From a virus, in IMG/VR virus record IMGVR_UViG_3300033145_000937, positions 1 to 29,034 of that record: a DNA stretch of 29,034 nt, one strand, 5' to 3'. The position numbers and the translations under genes were made by a program. Positions 1 to 6,729 of the stretch are shown piece by piece. The notes below the pieces were generated by a model. That model did no database searches, was not told where the DNA came from, and saw only the letters and a list, made by a program, of their open reading frames with translations. The first letter of the stretch is position 1. The number at the start of each line of letters is the position of its first letter.

Positions 1-1115
1 CGTTCTTTTGGGTTATGCGTTGGTACTTTAAAACGTAATCGCTTACCAAAGACTGGATATAGTTCCCGTTTTATTAAATCCCAATCCGAACCAGACACTT
101 TCGCAGAGCCTTTCGCACCACCAGTCGAATCGCCGTAACAATAAATGTAACCCTCATGCTTGCCCCACTCATCTATTAACTTATTACAAACTTTTACGGT
201 ATTGCTATTACTGGCGATATGAACTTCTCCCATAACAGCACTTACAGTTCTACCGATAATAGGAAGACTGCCTACACTAGTTTTAAATGGAAGTTCTTGT
301 ATCACAGAAGCCGTTCCAGGAGCGACGTTGAAATCAAAGCAGAAAACCAATGGGAGTTTAGAATTATAAAATTTCCTATATTTCCCTACATTCATTTTTT
401 TATCATAAGCATAATATGCCGCACCAGTAAAGATTACAAAACTACCTTCAAACTCCTGCAGGTAAACCAGTTCATCTAAATCTTGTTTGGCCTGTGCTAT
501 CTCTTCATCCGAAAGTATATCAGCACTTATCCAATGATACTGACCCCATGTTCCTGTTTCATCTTCTCCTGCGTTTTCCCATAAGTCAAAATAATGATTC
601 CTTCCTTCTGGCGCACCTATAAAATCACACGTTCCTCTTCGATCTGCAAGTGCCGGCCTTACATGCTCTGGCCAAGTTTGTTTTTTCATGTTGCCATATT
701 CATCTAGGCAAGCATGATCCCAAGGAGTTCCTTCTGCTCTTTCTGGTCTATCCATACCAAGCAGATGAATTTCTGCACCAGTAATAAGATAAAGAATAAG
801 ATTGGATTCTGATGGTGGTCTCGATCGTAGCTTCGGTGGGACAAGCTTTTTTAAATCAGACCAATATATTCTTTTTACCTGCGTTCGTGTTGGCGCACCT
901 ACAAATCCTTTCCAATCAGTGAACTTTCCACCCATCAATGCTTTCAAAACTAACTTTCTTTTTCCACATAGCTCGGTCTTTCCGCTACGTCTTCCTGAAG
1001 GAACTATATTAAAACGATTCTTGCTCAGCCATAGCTTTGCTTGGGTCGGATGATACTTCAATGGATACCATCTATTGGCTTTGGCTTTTACTTCTATATT
1101 TGCTTGATCAAACAT
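1..1115 (-). CDS. terL: Terminase large subunit (TerL), C-terminus cut by window edge
   Basis: This is the ATP-driven DNA-packaging motor with headful or site-specific nuclease activity. The reading frame is open from an ATG at 1115 to the left edge, giving about 371 residues. A Walker A motif, GRRSGKT, lies at about residues 41-47. A Walker B, ACLDEY, ends in catalytic D138-E139. After about residue 255 the RNase H-like nuclease domain begins with FCFDFNVAPG (acidic residue D261), and a second acidic motif, YGDSTGG, contains D329. The final nuclease acidic residue is expected beyond the edge. The gene is last in a packaging cluster with TerS (1866-2426) and an HNH gene upstream. The family assignment rests on the ordered ATPase and nuclease motifs and is firm; the cleavage mode (cos or pac) cannot be read. 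Confidence 0.95.
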   Translation of the reverse strand, partial: MFDQANIEVKAKANRWYPLKYHPTQAKLWLSKNRFNIVPSGRRSGKTELCGKRKLVLKALMGGKFTDWKGFVGAPTRTQVKRIYWSDLKKLVPPKLRSRPPSESNLILYLITGAEIHLLGMDRPERAEGTPWDHACLDEYGNMKKQTWPEHVRPALADRRGTCDFIGAPEGRNHYFDLWENAGEDETGTWGQYHWISADILSDEEIAQAKQDLDELVYLQEFEGSFVIFTGAAYYAYDKKMNVGKYRKFYNSKLPLVFCFDFNVAPGTASVIQELPFKTSVGSLPIIGRTVSAVMGEVHIASNSNTVKVCNKLIDEWGKHEGYIYCYGDSTGGAKGSAKVSGSDWDLIKRELYPVFGKRLRFKVPTHNPKE

Positions 1116-1118
1116 TAT

Positions 1119-1316
1119 TTATTCTTTTTTTCTTATTGTTGGTTGGGCCAAGTAAAAGCATCTGCCCCTGCATGTAAAGACAGCCCATGCTCGCTGTAAC
1201 CTTTTCCAAAAGGGCGTATATTTCTTTTGGAAATTTAATGGTCTTGCAGGAACCCATTTACCGTTTATTTTAACCAATGTAATATTGGGCTTTCGTAATT
1301 GAGCCAATGTCCACAT
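1119..1316 (-). CDS. Small basic phage protein of unknown function
   Basis: This is a 65-residue, strongly basic protein with no recognised domain. The ATG at 1316 follows an AAGGGAT ribosome site, and the stop lies 3 bases before the TerL start, so it is probably translated with TerL. The middle segment (KRLQRAWAVFTCRGRCFYLAQ) resembles small proteins often encoded next to phage terminases and containing a RAW.VFTGRADA-like motif; this is recollection of a pattern, not a proven family. Two cysteines replace positions that are usually not cysteine. No function is proposed. The gene is accepted because of its ribosome site, tight spacing and strand. Confidence 0.65.
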   Translation of the reverse strand: MWTLAQLRKPNITLVKINGKWVPARPLNFQKKYTPFWKRLQRAWAVFTCRGRCFYLAQPTIRKKE

Positions 1317-1347
1317 TTTTATTATCCCTTATTTTAACTGGCATTAT

Positions 1348-1668
1348 TTATTCTTCAAAATAAAATTTTAAATGAGTTTTAAGTTTACCAATAATTCCAA
1401 ATCGTTCTAAAATTCTATACTTGGCAGAATCTCTTCTTAATCTATCTACATCATCAATAAGTCTTTTCCTAAATTCCTCAATAGTATATGTCGCTTTAGA
1501 AGCATTACAAGAACGACATGCAGGATATAAATTAATCCGTTGATTATTCCCTCCTCTTCCTTTTGCATAAATATGATCTACTTGCATTTCTTTTAATTTT
1601 ATCTTAATTCCACAGTATGCACAGTGACCACCAAACTTCTTGTATATTTGTTTTCTGTTTAGCTTCAT
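1348..1668 (-). CDS. HNH endonuclease of the packaging cluster
   Basis: This is a 106-residue single-domain HNH nuclease. Features visible are CAYC at residues 16-19, the catalytic DHI with an upstream V (VDHIYAKGRGG, about residues 31-41), an Asn in INLYPAC, and a second zinc pair, CRSCN, followed by K. It is unlike the six NUMOD3-type HNH proteins elsewhere in the window: it is shorter, has the classical C..C-DH-N-C..C layout, and lacks their Cys-rich N-terminus and C-terminal tail. Phage HNH genes next to terminase genes are known to assist TerL in DNA cleavage during packaging (HK97 gp74 is an example), and its place between TerS and TerL fits that role. The role is inferred from position; the HNH assignment is firm. 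Confidence 0.9.
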   Translation of the reverse strand: MKLNRKQIYKKFGGHCAYCGIKIKLKEMQVDHIYAKGRGGNNQRINLYPACRSCNASKATYTIEEFRKRLIDDVDRLRRDSAKYRILERFGIIGKLKTHLKFYFEE

Positions 1669-1670
1669 TA

Positions 1671-1850
1671 TTATTTTTTCTTCTTAGAGACGATTGGTAT
1701 ACCTGGAAATGGGCCAACAGTTTTCTTATGAGATATAATCAATCCTTTTGTTTTATCTATCTTTACATACTTTCCTGTCTTAGGATTTTTAATCTGCACC
1801 AACTCCTTCTTCTTCTTAACTGCTTTGGGTTTTACTTTTCCTAATACCAA
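1671..1850 (-). CDS. Small lysine-rich protein with TTG start
   Basis: This is a 59-codon gene starting with TTG at 1850 and ending with TAA at 1671-1673, two bases before the HNH ATG. The ribosome site AAGGAGGAAG sits 5 bases before the TTG and inside the last codons of TerS, a near-perfect Shine-Dalgarno that decides this start. The product is highly basic and contains NPKTGKYVKIDKTKG followed by GPFPGIPIVSK, a pattern resembling small phage proteins that read like NPKTGRYV.ID..TG. No domain or function is recognised. It fills what would otherwise be a gap between TerS and the HNH gene and keeps the compact operon spacing. Confidence 0.7.
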   Translation of the reverse strand: MVLGKVKPKAVKKKKELVQIKNPKTGKYVKIDKTKGLIISHKKTVGPFPGIPIVSKKKK

Positions 1851-1865
1851 TGTAACTTCCTCCTT

Positions 1866-2426
1866 CTAAGCCGGTTGTGCTTCGGGATAGATTGGAACTG
1901 ACTCGAAAAGTTCCTTTGCCAAATGCCTTACTTCAAGAGCTAAATCTTCTGCTGAAACTGCAATAGCCTCAACATCGGCATCCTTACCATAATCAAATCG
2001 TCTTTCCAAGAACCACGCAGCTGCTTTCCACTGCGGAGCCATTGTTTTTCTTGTTCTCTTTATTTCTGTTCCTTTAGGACCAAACGTTATGGTTGTATCG
2101 ATTATATTTGCGCCACCCTTTTGCGCATCCTTAATAACGTTTAGACATTCCTTTTCTATCTTGGCTTGTATTCGTTTAACTTTTCTTCGGAAGAAGTAAT
2201 ATACTAGAGGGTTTTTTTCAGGATCCTTGCCACGTTGCATCCACATGTAAATTGTATTATACGATACTCCAGCAAACTCGGCTGCTTTCTTTAAAGGTAA
2301 TCTATTCGCAATAGCACGAAGGATAATTAAACGCTTTCTTCTAGTGAGTTTTACATTCGCTCTCACACTGCGCCTTCTTATTCTTCTCATGCGTTCTGCT
2401 TTTCTTGATATTTGTTCAACTGACAT
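1866..2426 (-). CDS. terS: Terminase small subunit (TerS)
   Basis: This is the DNA-recognition subunit of the packaging terminase. The ATG at 2426 (MSVEQISRK) is preferred over one four codons upstream because GGAG lies 6 bases before it. The protein has about 186 residues. The N-terminal third is arginine-rich and runs into a helix-turn-helix (LPLKKAAEFAGVSYNTIYMWMQRG), followed by a K/E-rich helix (RRKVKRIQAKIEKE) typical of the TerS oligomerisation region. The C-terminal part (APQWKAAAWFLERRF) resembles the segment of phage TerS proteins that ends with W.LERR. It stands first in the packaging cluster, behind a candidate extended -10 promoter at 2502-2510. Confidence 0.85.
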   Translation of the reverse strand: MSVEQISRKAERMRRIRRRSVRANVKLTRRKRLIILRAIANRLPLKKAAEFAGVSYNTIYMWMQRGKDPEKNPLVYYFFRRKVKRIQAKIEKECLNVIKDAQKGGANIIDTTITFGPKGTEIKRTRKTMAPQWKAAAWFLERRFDYGKDADVEAIAVSAEDLALEVRHLAKELFESVPIYPEAQPA

Positions 2427-2501
2427 AGCAAACTCCATATTTTAAATTAACACCATATAACTTCCTAATACTCTATCCTGCTTATATTTGTAAAGACCTT
2501 T

Positions 2502-2510
2502 ATTATCCCA
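2502..2510 (-). promoter_or_regulatory. Candidate extended -10 promoter before terS
   Basis: On the minus strand the sequence TGGGATAAT fits TGn plus a five-of-six match to TATAAT. Transcription would begin near 2495, leaving a leader of about 65-70 bases before the TerS start. No good -35 box at 16-18 bases is visible, which extended -10 promoters tolerate. It lies in the longest gene-free stretch of the left half, where a late (packaging) promoter would be expected. This is a motif match only. Confidence 0.35.
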
Positions 2511-2621
2511 CACTATTACGGACACATCTAACAAGACATCTATACCCCCATAAACACCTCGTCTATAAGCAATTCAAATTAAAACAATATTAAAAGAATA
2601 CAGTAGTAGCTCACGGATTAG

Positions 2622-2633
2622 ATTACATGTAAT
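2622..2633. promoter_or_regulatory. 12-bp perfect palindrome in the terS leader region
   Basis: The sequence ATTACATGTAAT is a perfect 12-bp inverted repeat with no spacer, in the gene-free stretch between the 72-residue gene (2703-2921) and TerS. It could be an operator half-site pair for a dimeric regulator. It lies about 110 bases upstream of the candidate -10 box, so direct promoter occlusion is not obvious. It could also be chance in AT-rich DNA. Confidence 0.25.
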
Positions 2634-2679
2634 TGATATTAACTTTCTTATACATCTATAGAATTTGTACAGAACTTTC

Positions 2680-2703
2680 AGGTGGGTTTTTAGGTGGGTT
2701 TTT
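2680..2703. repeat. 12-bp tandem direct repeat next to a gene end
   Basis: Two adjacent identical copies of AGGTGGGTTTTT occupy 2680-2691 and 2692-2703 on the plus strand. The second copy reaches the stop codon of the minus-strand gene at 2703-2921. On the transcribed strand it reads as runs of A followed by CCCACCT, so it does not form a normal terminator hairpin. Together with the palindrome at 2622-2633 and the -10 box it makes up the recognisable content of the 264-base gene-free stretch 2439-2702; nothing else is visible there. Confidence 0.5.
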
Positions 2704-2921
2704 TATATTGGTTTTACATTTAATATTGCATTATTAACTTTAACTAATTCAAGTTGATAGTATTGAACTTTTCCTTCGAGATATTCTTTAACTTTCATAA
2801 GATCATTTATATTTTCATATACTGAAAAATCTATTGGCTGTAATATTCTTTTATGTTGAACTCTTACTCTTGCTTCTTGTTCCATTTCTTTATCCATTGC
2901 ATCTTCTTCTGCTGTTGTCAT
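2703..2921 (-). CDS. Small acidic helical protein, function unknown
   Basis: This is a 72-residue protein predicted by eye to be mostly helical. It has an acidic N-terminus (TTAEEDAMDKEMEQEAR) and a C-terminal heptad-like segment (INDLMKVKEYLEGKVQYYQLELVKVNNAIL) that could form a coiled coil. The ATG at 2921 follows AAAGGATAATAAAAGAT, an acceptable ribosome site. Spacing to the next gene upstream (2939) is 17 bases. No family is recognised. It is the last gene of the small-gene block before the gap that precedes TerS. Confidence 0.6.
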   Translation of the reverse strand: MTTAEEDAMDKEMEQEARVRVQHKRILQPIDFSVYENINDLMKVKEYLEGKVQYYQLELVKVNNAILNVKPI

Positions 2922-2938
2922 ATCTTTTATTATCCTTT

Positions 2939-3118
2939 CTATTTACCATTAAGTAATGGTCTTCCTTTTAGTGTTACTATTTTAAAATACTTCCAAGCAA
3001 ATTTAAATAAACATCTCTTTCCGCAAACATGGTCTCCTGTATTTAATCTAAACATATCGTTAACATCTTCTTCTGAGACATCGCATACACAACATTTAAT
3101 TTTTTTCGGTTCTTTCAC
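2939..3118 (-). CDS. Small zinc-ribbon-like protein, GTG start preferred
   Basis: This is a short protein with CCVCD and a later CGKRC pair (CxxC ... CxxxC), which suggests one bound zinc. An ATG at 3172 is in frame, but it would overlap the upstream gene by more than 50 bases and gives a poor N-terminus. A GTG at 3118 sits directly after the stop of the 81-residue gene, with AAGGAG 9 bases upstream, so it is preferred and gives 59 residues. The rest of the protein is basic (AWKYFKIVTLKGRPLLNGK). No family is recognised. The start is less certain than the frame. Confidence 0.55.
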   Translation of the reverse strand: MKEPKKIKCCVCDVSEEDVNDMFRLNTGDHVCGKRCLFKFAWKYFKIVTLKGRPLLNGK

Positions 3119-3119
3119 T

Positions 3120-3365
3120 TTATACTTCTCCTTCCCAAGCGCATCCTTCCCAGCCACCTTCACCTTTGGCATTCATAGTACCTTCTTTTAGCCGTGAAAA
3201 AATAGTTCCATTCATGGGATAGGACATACGAATACATTCAAAACCGCCCGAACCCATCACTAAGAATGCACAGCATTTATCGCCTTCTCCTAGCTTACAA
3301 ATTTCCTTTGCTTCTTCATCAGTCACCGTTACTTCTGTTGAAAATATTCCGATAATTTTTTCCAT
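3120..3365 (-). CDS. Small conserved-looking phage protein, function unknown
   Basis: This is an 81-residue protein with a ribosome site, AAGGAG, ahead of the ATG at 3365. The sequence contains CCAFLVMGSGGFECIRMSYP and ends with MNAKGEGGWEGC, so cysteines and glycines are concentrated in two places. Small proteins of this general form (C..L....GFEC.......I..R...GT..AKG.G.W.GC) occur in other phages, but no function is attached to them that can be named here. Its stop codon overlaps the ribosome site of the downstream zinc-ribbon gene, which indicates coupled translation. Confidence 0.65.
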   Translation of the reverse strand: MEKIIGIFSTEVTVTDEEAKEICKLGEGDKCCAFLVMGSGGFECIRMSYPMNGTIFSRLKEGTMNAKGEGGWEGCAWEGEV

Positions 3366-3378
3366 AATTCCTTACTCC

Positions 3379-3575
3379 TTAATATTCTAAACCACAAAGC
3401 TTGCGGACGCCTTCATTAAGCGTATCTTGCAACTTAACAATTCTATCCATGATTTCTGTCTTTATCATGTCGATATCTGACTTATTTGAATATAACAATT
3501 CATACAATCTTCTTAATTCATCATTAAGAGTTTTCAATGCTACAACTGCATCTGATCTCCAACCAAAAAACCCAT
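3379..3575 (-). pseudogene. Small helical-protein gene with an apparent frameshift in a T-run
   Basis: An excellent ribosome site (GAGGAGGGG) precedes an ATG at 3575, but that frame stops after 11 codons. If the run of six T after ATGGG had one more T, one clean frame would read MGFFGWRSDAVVALKTLNDE and continue as a helical protein of about 65 residues (ELRRLYELLYSNKS, then MDRIVKLQDTLNEGVRK) to a TAA at 3379. The length, 197 bases, is one short of a multiple of three, as expected. This is either a real one-base deletion, a homopolymer assembly error, or -1 slippage on T-TTT-TTG. The downstream frame has coding character and fits the operon. Confidence 0.55.
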
Positions 3576-3576
3576 T

Positions 3577-3831
3577 TTACCCCTCCTCTTTAGGTAATCT
3601 ATAATTTCTGATTAATAACTTCATAAGGTCATCAATATTTAATTTACTATAAAGCATTGCATAATGATCTTGATTTAAGCCTTTCAAATGATGTCTTGTA
3701 TATCTATAAATCCTTCCTCGACTTGCATGACCGCTGTTTGAAAAGGTAATTTTCCTTACATGGGTAAATTTAATTTGGTTATATTTTGTATCGAGTCTTT
3801 GTCCATCTAACGGACCACCTATAAATAACAT
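3577..3831 (-). CDS. Small phage protein with GGPLDG motif
   Basis: This is an 84-residue protein starting at an ATG with AGGAG 7 bases upstream. It opens with MLFIGGPLDGQRLD. The GGPLDG motif near the N-terminus is typical of a group of small, often antiparallel-beta phage and bacterial proteins of unknown function. The middle (IYRYTRHHLKGLNQDHYAML) is aromatic and histidine-rich, and the C-terminus (IDDLMKLLIRNYRLPKEEG) is helical. Its stop overlaps the ribosome site of the frameshifted gene downstream. No enzymatic role can be read from the sequence. Confidence 0.65.
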   Translation of the reverse strand: MLFIGGPLDGQRLDTKYNQIKFTHVRKITFSNSGHASRGRIYRYTRHHLKGLNQDHYAMLYSKLNIDDLMKLLIRNYRLPKEEG

Positions 3832-3844
3832 GACAACACTCCTA

Positions 3845-4291
3845 TTATTTTTCTATATTGTTTAACTGGCATTGCAATTTTTCTCTTAGCTTCATTAATA
3901 TTTTTCCCAATTCATTTCTTGAAGTTCCATCGTGTTTTACCGAACCCCAAAAGTTATCACCCCATGTATTGCCTTCAATAAGCTCCTGATCGCCCGTATT
4001 CACTAGTCTTATAGCAATATCAGTATTATTCATAAACTTCGCTACTACTATCTTGCGCATAACTTTTATTTTAACTTTATCCCAATCTATTCGCAAGATT
4101 ATACTTCTACCTGCCTTCTTAGCTTCGCCTGGAGTCTTTAATGAACAAATATATCTTCTATCAATTGAACTAAAAGACTTGGCTGCTTGGAAAGCATGCT
4201 CAGACGAAGGGTATACCAAATTGCCGTAAGGAACATTGGTTAAATAAAAATTACTTAGAAAAGAATATTTATCTCTGAATGAACTAATCAT
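3845..4291 (-). CDS. NADAR-family (YbiA-like) glycohydrolase
   Basis: The 148-residue protein covers a whole NADAR domain. The characteristic motifs appear in order: FLSNFYL near residues 11-17, YPSSEHAFQAAKS (about 27-39, with the conserved Glu), KTPGEAKKAGR, W-D-K-V....VMRKIVVAKF, TGDQELIEGNTWGDNFWG (about 100-117), and RNELGKILMKLRE. Known NADAR proteins act on N-glycosidic bonds: E. coli YbiA belongs to riboflavin metabolism, and other members reverse ADP-ribosylation of guanine in nucleic acid as antitoxins or phage counter-defence. Which activity applies here is unknown. The gene overlaps the upstream PD-(D/E)xK nuclease by 4 bases, so the two are translationally coupled. Family assignment is strong. 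Confidence 0.88.
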   Translation of the reverse strand: MISSFRDKYSFLSNFYLTNVPYGNLVYPSSEHAFQAAKSFSSIDRRYICSLKTPGEAKKAGRSIILRIDWDKVKIKVMRKIVVAKFMNNTDIAIRLVNTGDQELIEGNTWGDNFWGSVKHDGTSRNELGKILMKLREKLQCQLNNIEK

Positions 4292-4890
4292 TTTTTTCTC
4301 CGTTTAATTTTACGAAACAATGCGCTTGGTTTACACCAATCGAAAAAATCATCTAAAAGAAGCATTATCAAACAAGCTTTTCTTTCTTGTAAGACTATCC
4401 AATTTCCGCATTTAGGAAATGTAAAAGGCTTTTTATTTCTTTTCTCTATTTCTTGAAATGCTCCATAGTCCATGCAGATGCAGGCATTATGACGGTCTCT
4501 ACGAAATATAATAATTGAATATTTCCTGCCATGCACTTTCCGTTCTTCCTCGGCCTTCTCCCACCACTTTATCAATACAGGTTTATTTTTACGGTTCATT
4601 GGTATATCCAATGTTAGCAACACAGACAATCTAGAATCTTGTGATGTTTTCTTTTTATTATATCCTCTTTTGATTTCCACCAAACATAGGTCTACAAAGG
4701 GCTTACCAGTAGGATGCAAGTACGCTATATCACCTGCGCTATTAGCTGTATCTACACCCTTTTTCATACGAGTCGTGGCTCTCGCGCCACTACCAGCAGT
4801 GCGCCAGAACAAATCATCTCTTTCATCATTAGAAAACCATAATGACAATTCTTTCGCAATGGTTCTCTCAAAGCTTCCACCTTTAGCCAT
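4288..4890 (-). CDS. PD-(D/E)xK nuclease, Holliday-junction-resolvase-like
   Basis: This is a 200-residue protein. The N-terminus, SFERTIAKELSLWF, supplies the helix with conserved Glu seen in Hjc-like and VRR-type nucleases. The catalytic core is visible as AGDIAYL (Asp, about residue 53) and LCLVEIKRGY (E-x-K, about residues 71-75), with an SGARATTR loop before it that resembles phage resolvase sequences. The C-terminus is basic and ends FRKIKRRKK. Phages often carry such enzymes to resolve recombination or replication intermediates before packaging. Hjc-type resolution is plausible; another structure-specific or DNA-degrading nuclease is also possible. ATG at 4890; the stop overlaps the NADAR start. 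Confidence 0.75.
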   Translation of the reverse strand: MAKGGSFERTIAKELSLWFSNDERDDLFWRTAGSGARATTRMKKGVDTANSAGDIAYLHPTGKPFVDLCLVEIKRGYNKKKTSQDSRLSVLLTLDIPMNRKNKPVLIKWWEKAEEERKVHGRKYSIIIFRRDRHNACICMDYGAFQEIEKRNKKPFTFPKCGNWIVLQERKACLIMLLLDDFFDWCKPSALFRKIKRRKK

Positions 4891-4906
4891 TATTTAAATC
4901 CCCTTA

Positions 4907-5146
4907 TTAATTTATACTTAATGCTAATACTACATTCTCAGCAGAAAAAATAGGATGAATTTGTACTGCTGCTTGTCGTTGCTTAAAACCTACCGAGCCT
5001 TCATCAAGAAGTGTTTGTAAAATTTCTTCTAACGTATCAAGCTGTTTGCCATCGCTCTTTCTATAATGTAAAGTGCCTACCATTAAGGCATCGCTAATTG
5101 CCTTTATTAAAATTTTCGCTTTTTCTAATTCATCTTTTACTGGCAT
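4907..5146 (-). CDS. Small protein of unknown function
   Basis: This is a 79-residue protein starting at an ATG after AGAGGTG. The N-terminal half (DELEKAKILIKAISDALMVG) is helical, and the next part (LDTLEEILQTLLDEGSVGFKQRQAAVQI) is also helical, followed by a hydrophobic end. There is no signal peptide and no cysteine. It lies between a zinc-ribbon gene and the PD-(D/E)xK nuclease with short spacers. No family is recognised. Confidence 0.6.
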   Translation of the reverse strand: MPVKDELEKAKILIKAISDALMVGTLHYRKSDGKQLDTLEEILQTLLDEGSVGFKQRQAAVQIHPIFSAENVVLALSIN

Positions 5147-5165
5147 TTTTACACCTCTTTATTTA

Positions 5166-5447
5166 CTAGTCAGCCTGTCTTTTACCGCCTAATATCTTCC
5201 TATCACCAAAATTAAGCACCTCCAATATAGAACCAAGGGTCGTTAGTAACCCATTAAGCTTCGGGTGGGCAATTATCATAATACCTACAAATATTTCATT
5301 TTTACACTTGGGACAATTATCTTTAATAATTTTAGTACAGTCTTTTTCGAATGGAGCTATACTAATCAATATCTCCTGTTTACAATGGCCACATACTATT
5401 CTTGGTTTTAATTCTTCTTTATGGATTGTTATTAATTCTCTTGCCAT
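5166..5447 (-). CDS. Zinc-ribbon protein of unknown function
   Basis: The 93-residue protein carries two CxxC knuckles, CGHC at about residues 19-22 and CPKC at about 45-48, spaced as in a single four-cysteine zinc ribbon. The following segment (IFVGIMIIAHPKLNGLLTTLGSILEVL) is hydrophobic but interrupted by HPK, so a membrane segment is possible and not secure. The start codon overlaps the stop of the upstream HNH gene (TAATG), and its ribosome site GAAAGGAG is the last part of that HNH reading frame. The HNH copy therefore drives translation of this gene. Confidence 0.65.
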   Translation of the reverse strand: MARELITIHKEELKPRIVCGHCKQEILISIAPFEKDCTKIIKDNCPKCKNEIFVGIMIIAHPKLNGLLTTLGSILEVLNFGDRKILGGKRQAD

Positions 5448-6118
5448 TATATTCTCCTTTCAATTCTAATTATTTGTTGTGTTGATTTATTGATATACGA
5501 TACATGATCTTGTCTATTAATAATAACAAAATCTTTGGGGTTTACCGATATTGATTTATTATTTTGAAGTTGCCAATGTAATATGGCATGGCAAGGGTTA
5601 CATAAAGTCATAGTATCTTCTGGAGCACATCGTTTCTTATCTAAATAAATATGGTGGTTACCCAAACATTTATAATTATTCTTACAATTTTTATTTTCAC
5701 AGTAGTCTTTACGGATGTCTTTTTTGTATTCCCTATCTCTCCAGATTTCACAATACTTATCATTGGGATGGGATTTGGTATTTCCTATTGATATCTTTAA
5801 TTTTGTTTCTTCAGTATGTTTATAATTAAGCGCATTGATATTACCCATCATTCCTAATGATATTTTCTTTTTAGTTTCTTCAGATGGCTTTTTACCAATT
5901 TTTACAATAGACATTATTGCTTTTGATTCTTCTGAACATTTCTTACCACGCCTATTTGTATTGCCTTTACTTGCCACAGCCATCTTCTTCTTCGTTGCAT
6001 CAGATTGTTTTTTGCCAAGCATTGGTTTATTATGCCCACTAATATACCTCTTGCCATAGTTAGTTATCCTACCACAATCACCACAACCGCATATTCTACG
6101 TATTAGTTTCCTTTTCAT
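5447..6118 (-). CDS. NUMOD3/HNH homing-type endonuclease, copy A
   Basis: This is a 223-residue free-standing homing-type nuclease. Order: a basic N-terminus with a cysteine cluster (RRICGCGDCG) and a GHN motif; four NUMOD3-like DNA-binding repeats of the form S-E-E-T-K-x-K-I (KKQSDATKKKM, KKCSEESKAIM, KKPSEETKKKI, YKHTEETKLKI); then the nuclease part with DYCENKNCK, GNHHIYLDKKRCAPED, CNPCH and LH; and a C-terminal tail ending SYINKSTQQIIRIERRI. It lies between SbcC-C, which it overlaps by 4 bases, and a zinc-ribbon gene. Five close paralogues are in this window (7874, 9418, 16562, 20562, 27099). It is presumably mobile by homing into phages that lack it. Confidence 0.9.
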   Translation of the reverse strand: MKRKLIRRICGCGDCGRITNYGKRYISGHNKPMLGKKQSDATKKKMAVASKGNTNRRGKKCSEESKAIMSIVKIGKKPSEETKKKISLGMMGNINALNYKHTEETKLKISIGNTKSHPNDKYCEIWRDREYKKDIRKDYCENKNCKNNYKCLGNHHIYLDKKRCAPEDTMTLCNPCHAILHWQLQNNKSISVNPKDFVIINRQDHVSYINKSTQQIIRIERRI

Positions 6119-6729
6119 TTTCTTCTTTTAATTTTCCTCTTAACAGTAGCCTCTATTCCATTATACCTTACAATATAAATTTTATCACAATGTTTTTCCA
6201 GTCTTTGATCATGAGTAGTTAATAAAATCTGCATATTAAATTTTGTAGTTAGATACTGGAGCACTTGCCCTGCCTCTTTTGTAAACCGCCCCAGAAACTT
6301 AAAAGGCTCGTCAAGGAATAGAATCGGCCTAGATCGTGGTTGTTGCATATACCACAAAATAATACGAAATCCAAAGGATATGACATCCAACAATCCTCCA
6401 CCCATGTCCTTCTTGGGCATAAGCCTTGTATTACCTTTTTTAATAATTGGAGTTACTTCTACACTATTTCTTTTCGTATCAAATTGCAATTCAAAAATAT
6501 ATGGCCTATTGTAAACTGCCTGAACCATGTACGTGATAAGAGTCTCCACCTTTTTCTTAAACTGCTTTTGAATAATCTTACTGGTTTCGGTTAAAAGATA
6601 ATGAGCTTCTGTTGCTGTTTTAATTTCAGCCCTTACTTTTTTTAACTTCCGCATTTTTATTCTTTTATCCTGAAGTAACAATGTTTTTTGAACGAAAAGA
6701 TCATCGTATCTTTTTCTTATATCAATCAT
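6115..6729 (-). CDS. Rad50/SbcC C-terminal half (ABC ATPase: signature, Walker B, H-loop)
   Basis: The 204-residue protein is the C-terminal lobe of an SMC/Rad50-type ATPase as a separate polypeptide. The first 65 residues form a basic coiled coil. The ABC signature region is GGGLLDVISFGFRI (about 109-122), Walker B is RPILFLDEPF (about 134-143, catalytic Glu present), and the switch His is in LLTTHD (about 160-164). There is no Walker A here; it is in the gene at 8433-9416. Together they would rebuild one nucleotide site, as the two lobes of Rad50 do. The C-terminus is unusually basic (VKRKIKRRK). The start overlaps the 75-residue coiled-coil gene by 4 bases. Confidence 0.88.
   Translation of the reverse strand: MIDIRKRYDDLFVQKTLLLQDKRIKMRKLKKVRAEIKTATEAHYLLTETSKIIQKQFKKKVETLITYMVQAVYNRPYIFELQFDTKRNSVEVTPIIKKGNTRLMPKKDMGGGLLDVISFGFRIILWYMQQPRSRPILFLDEPFKFLGRFTKEAGQVLQYLTTKFNMQILLTTHDQRLEKHCDKIYIVRYNGIEATVKRKIKRRK

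Noticed and set aside
802-1053. Plus-strand frame opposite TerL
   Set aside because: It lies antisense to the Walker A to Walker B region of a clearly coding terminase and has no independent coding features.
3120-3172. ATG start at 3172 for the zinc-ribbon gene
   Set aside because: It would overlap the upstream gene by over 50 bases; a GTG at 3118 has a well-placed AAGGAG directly after that gene's stop.
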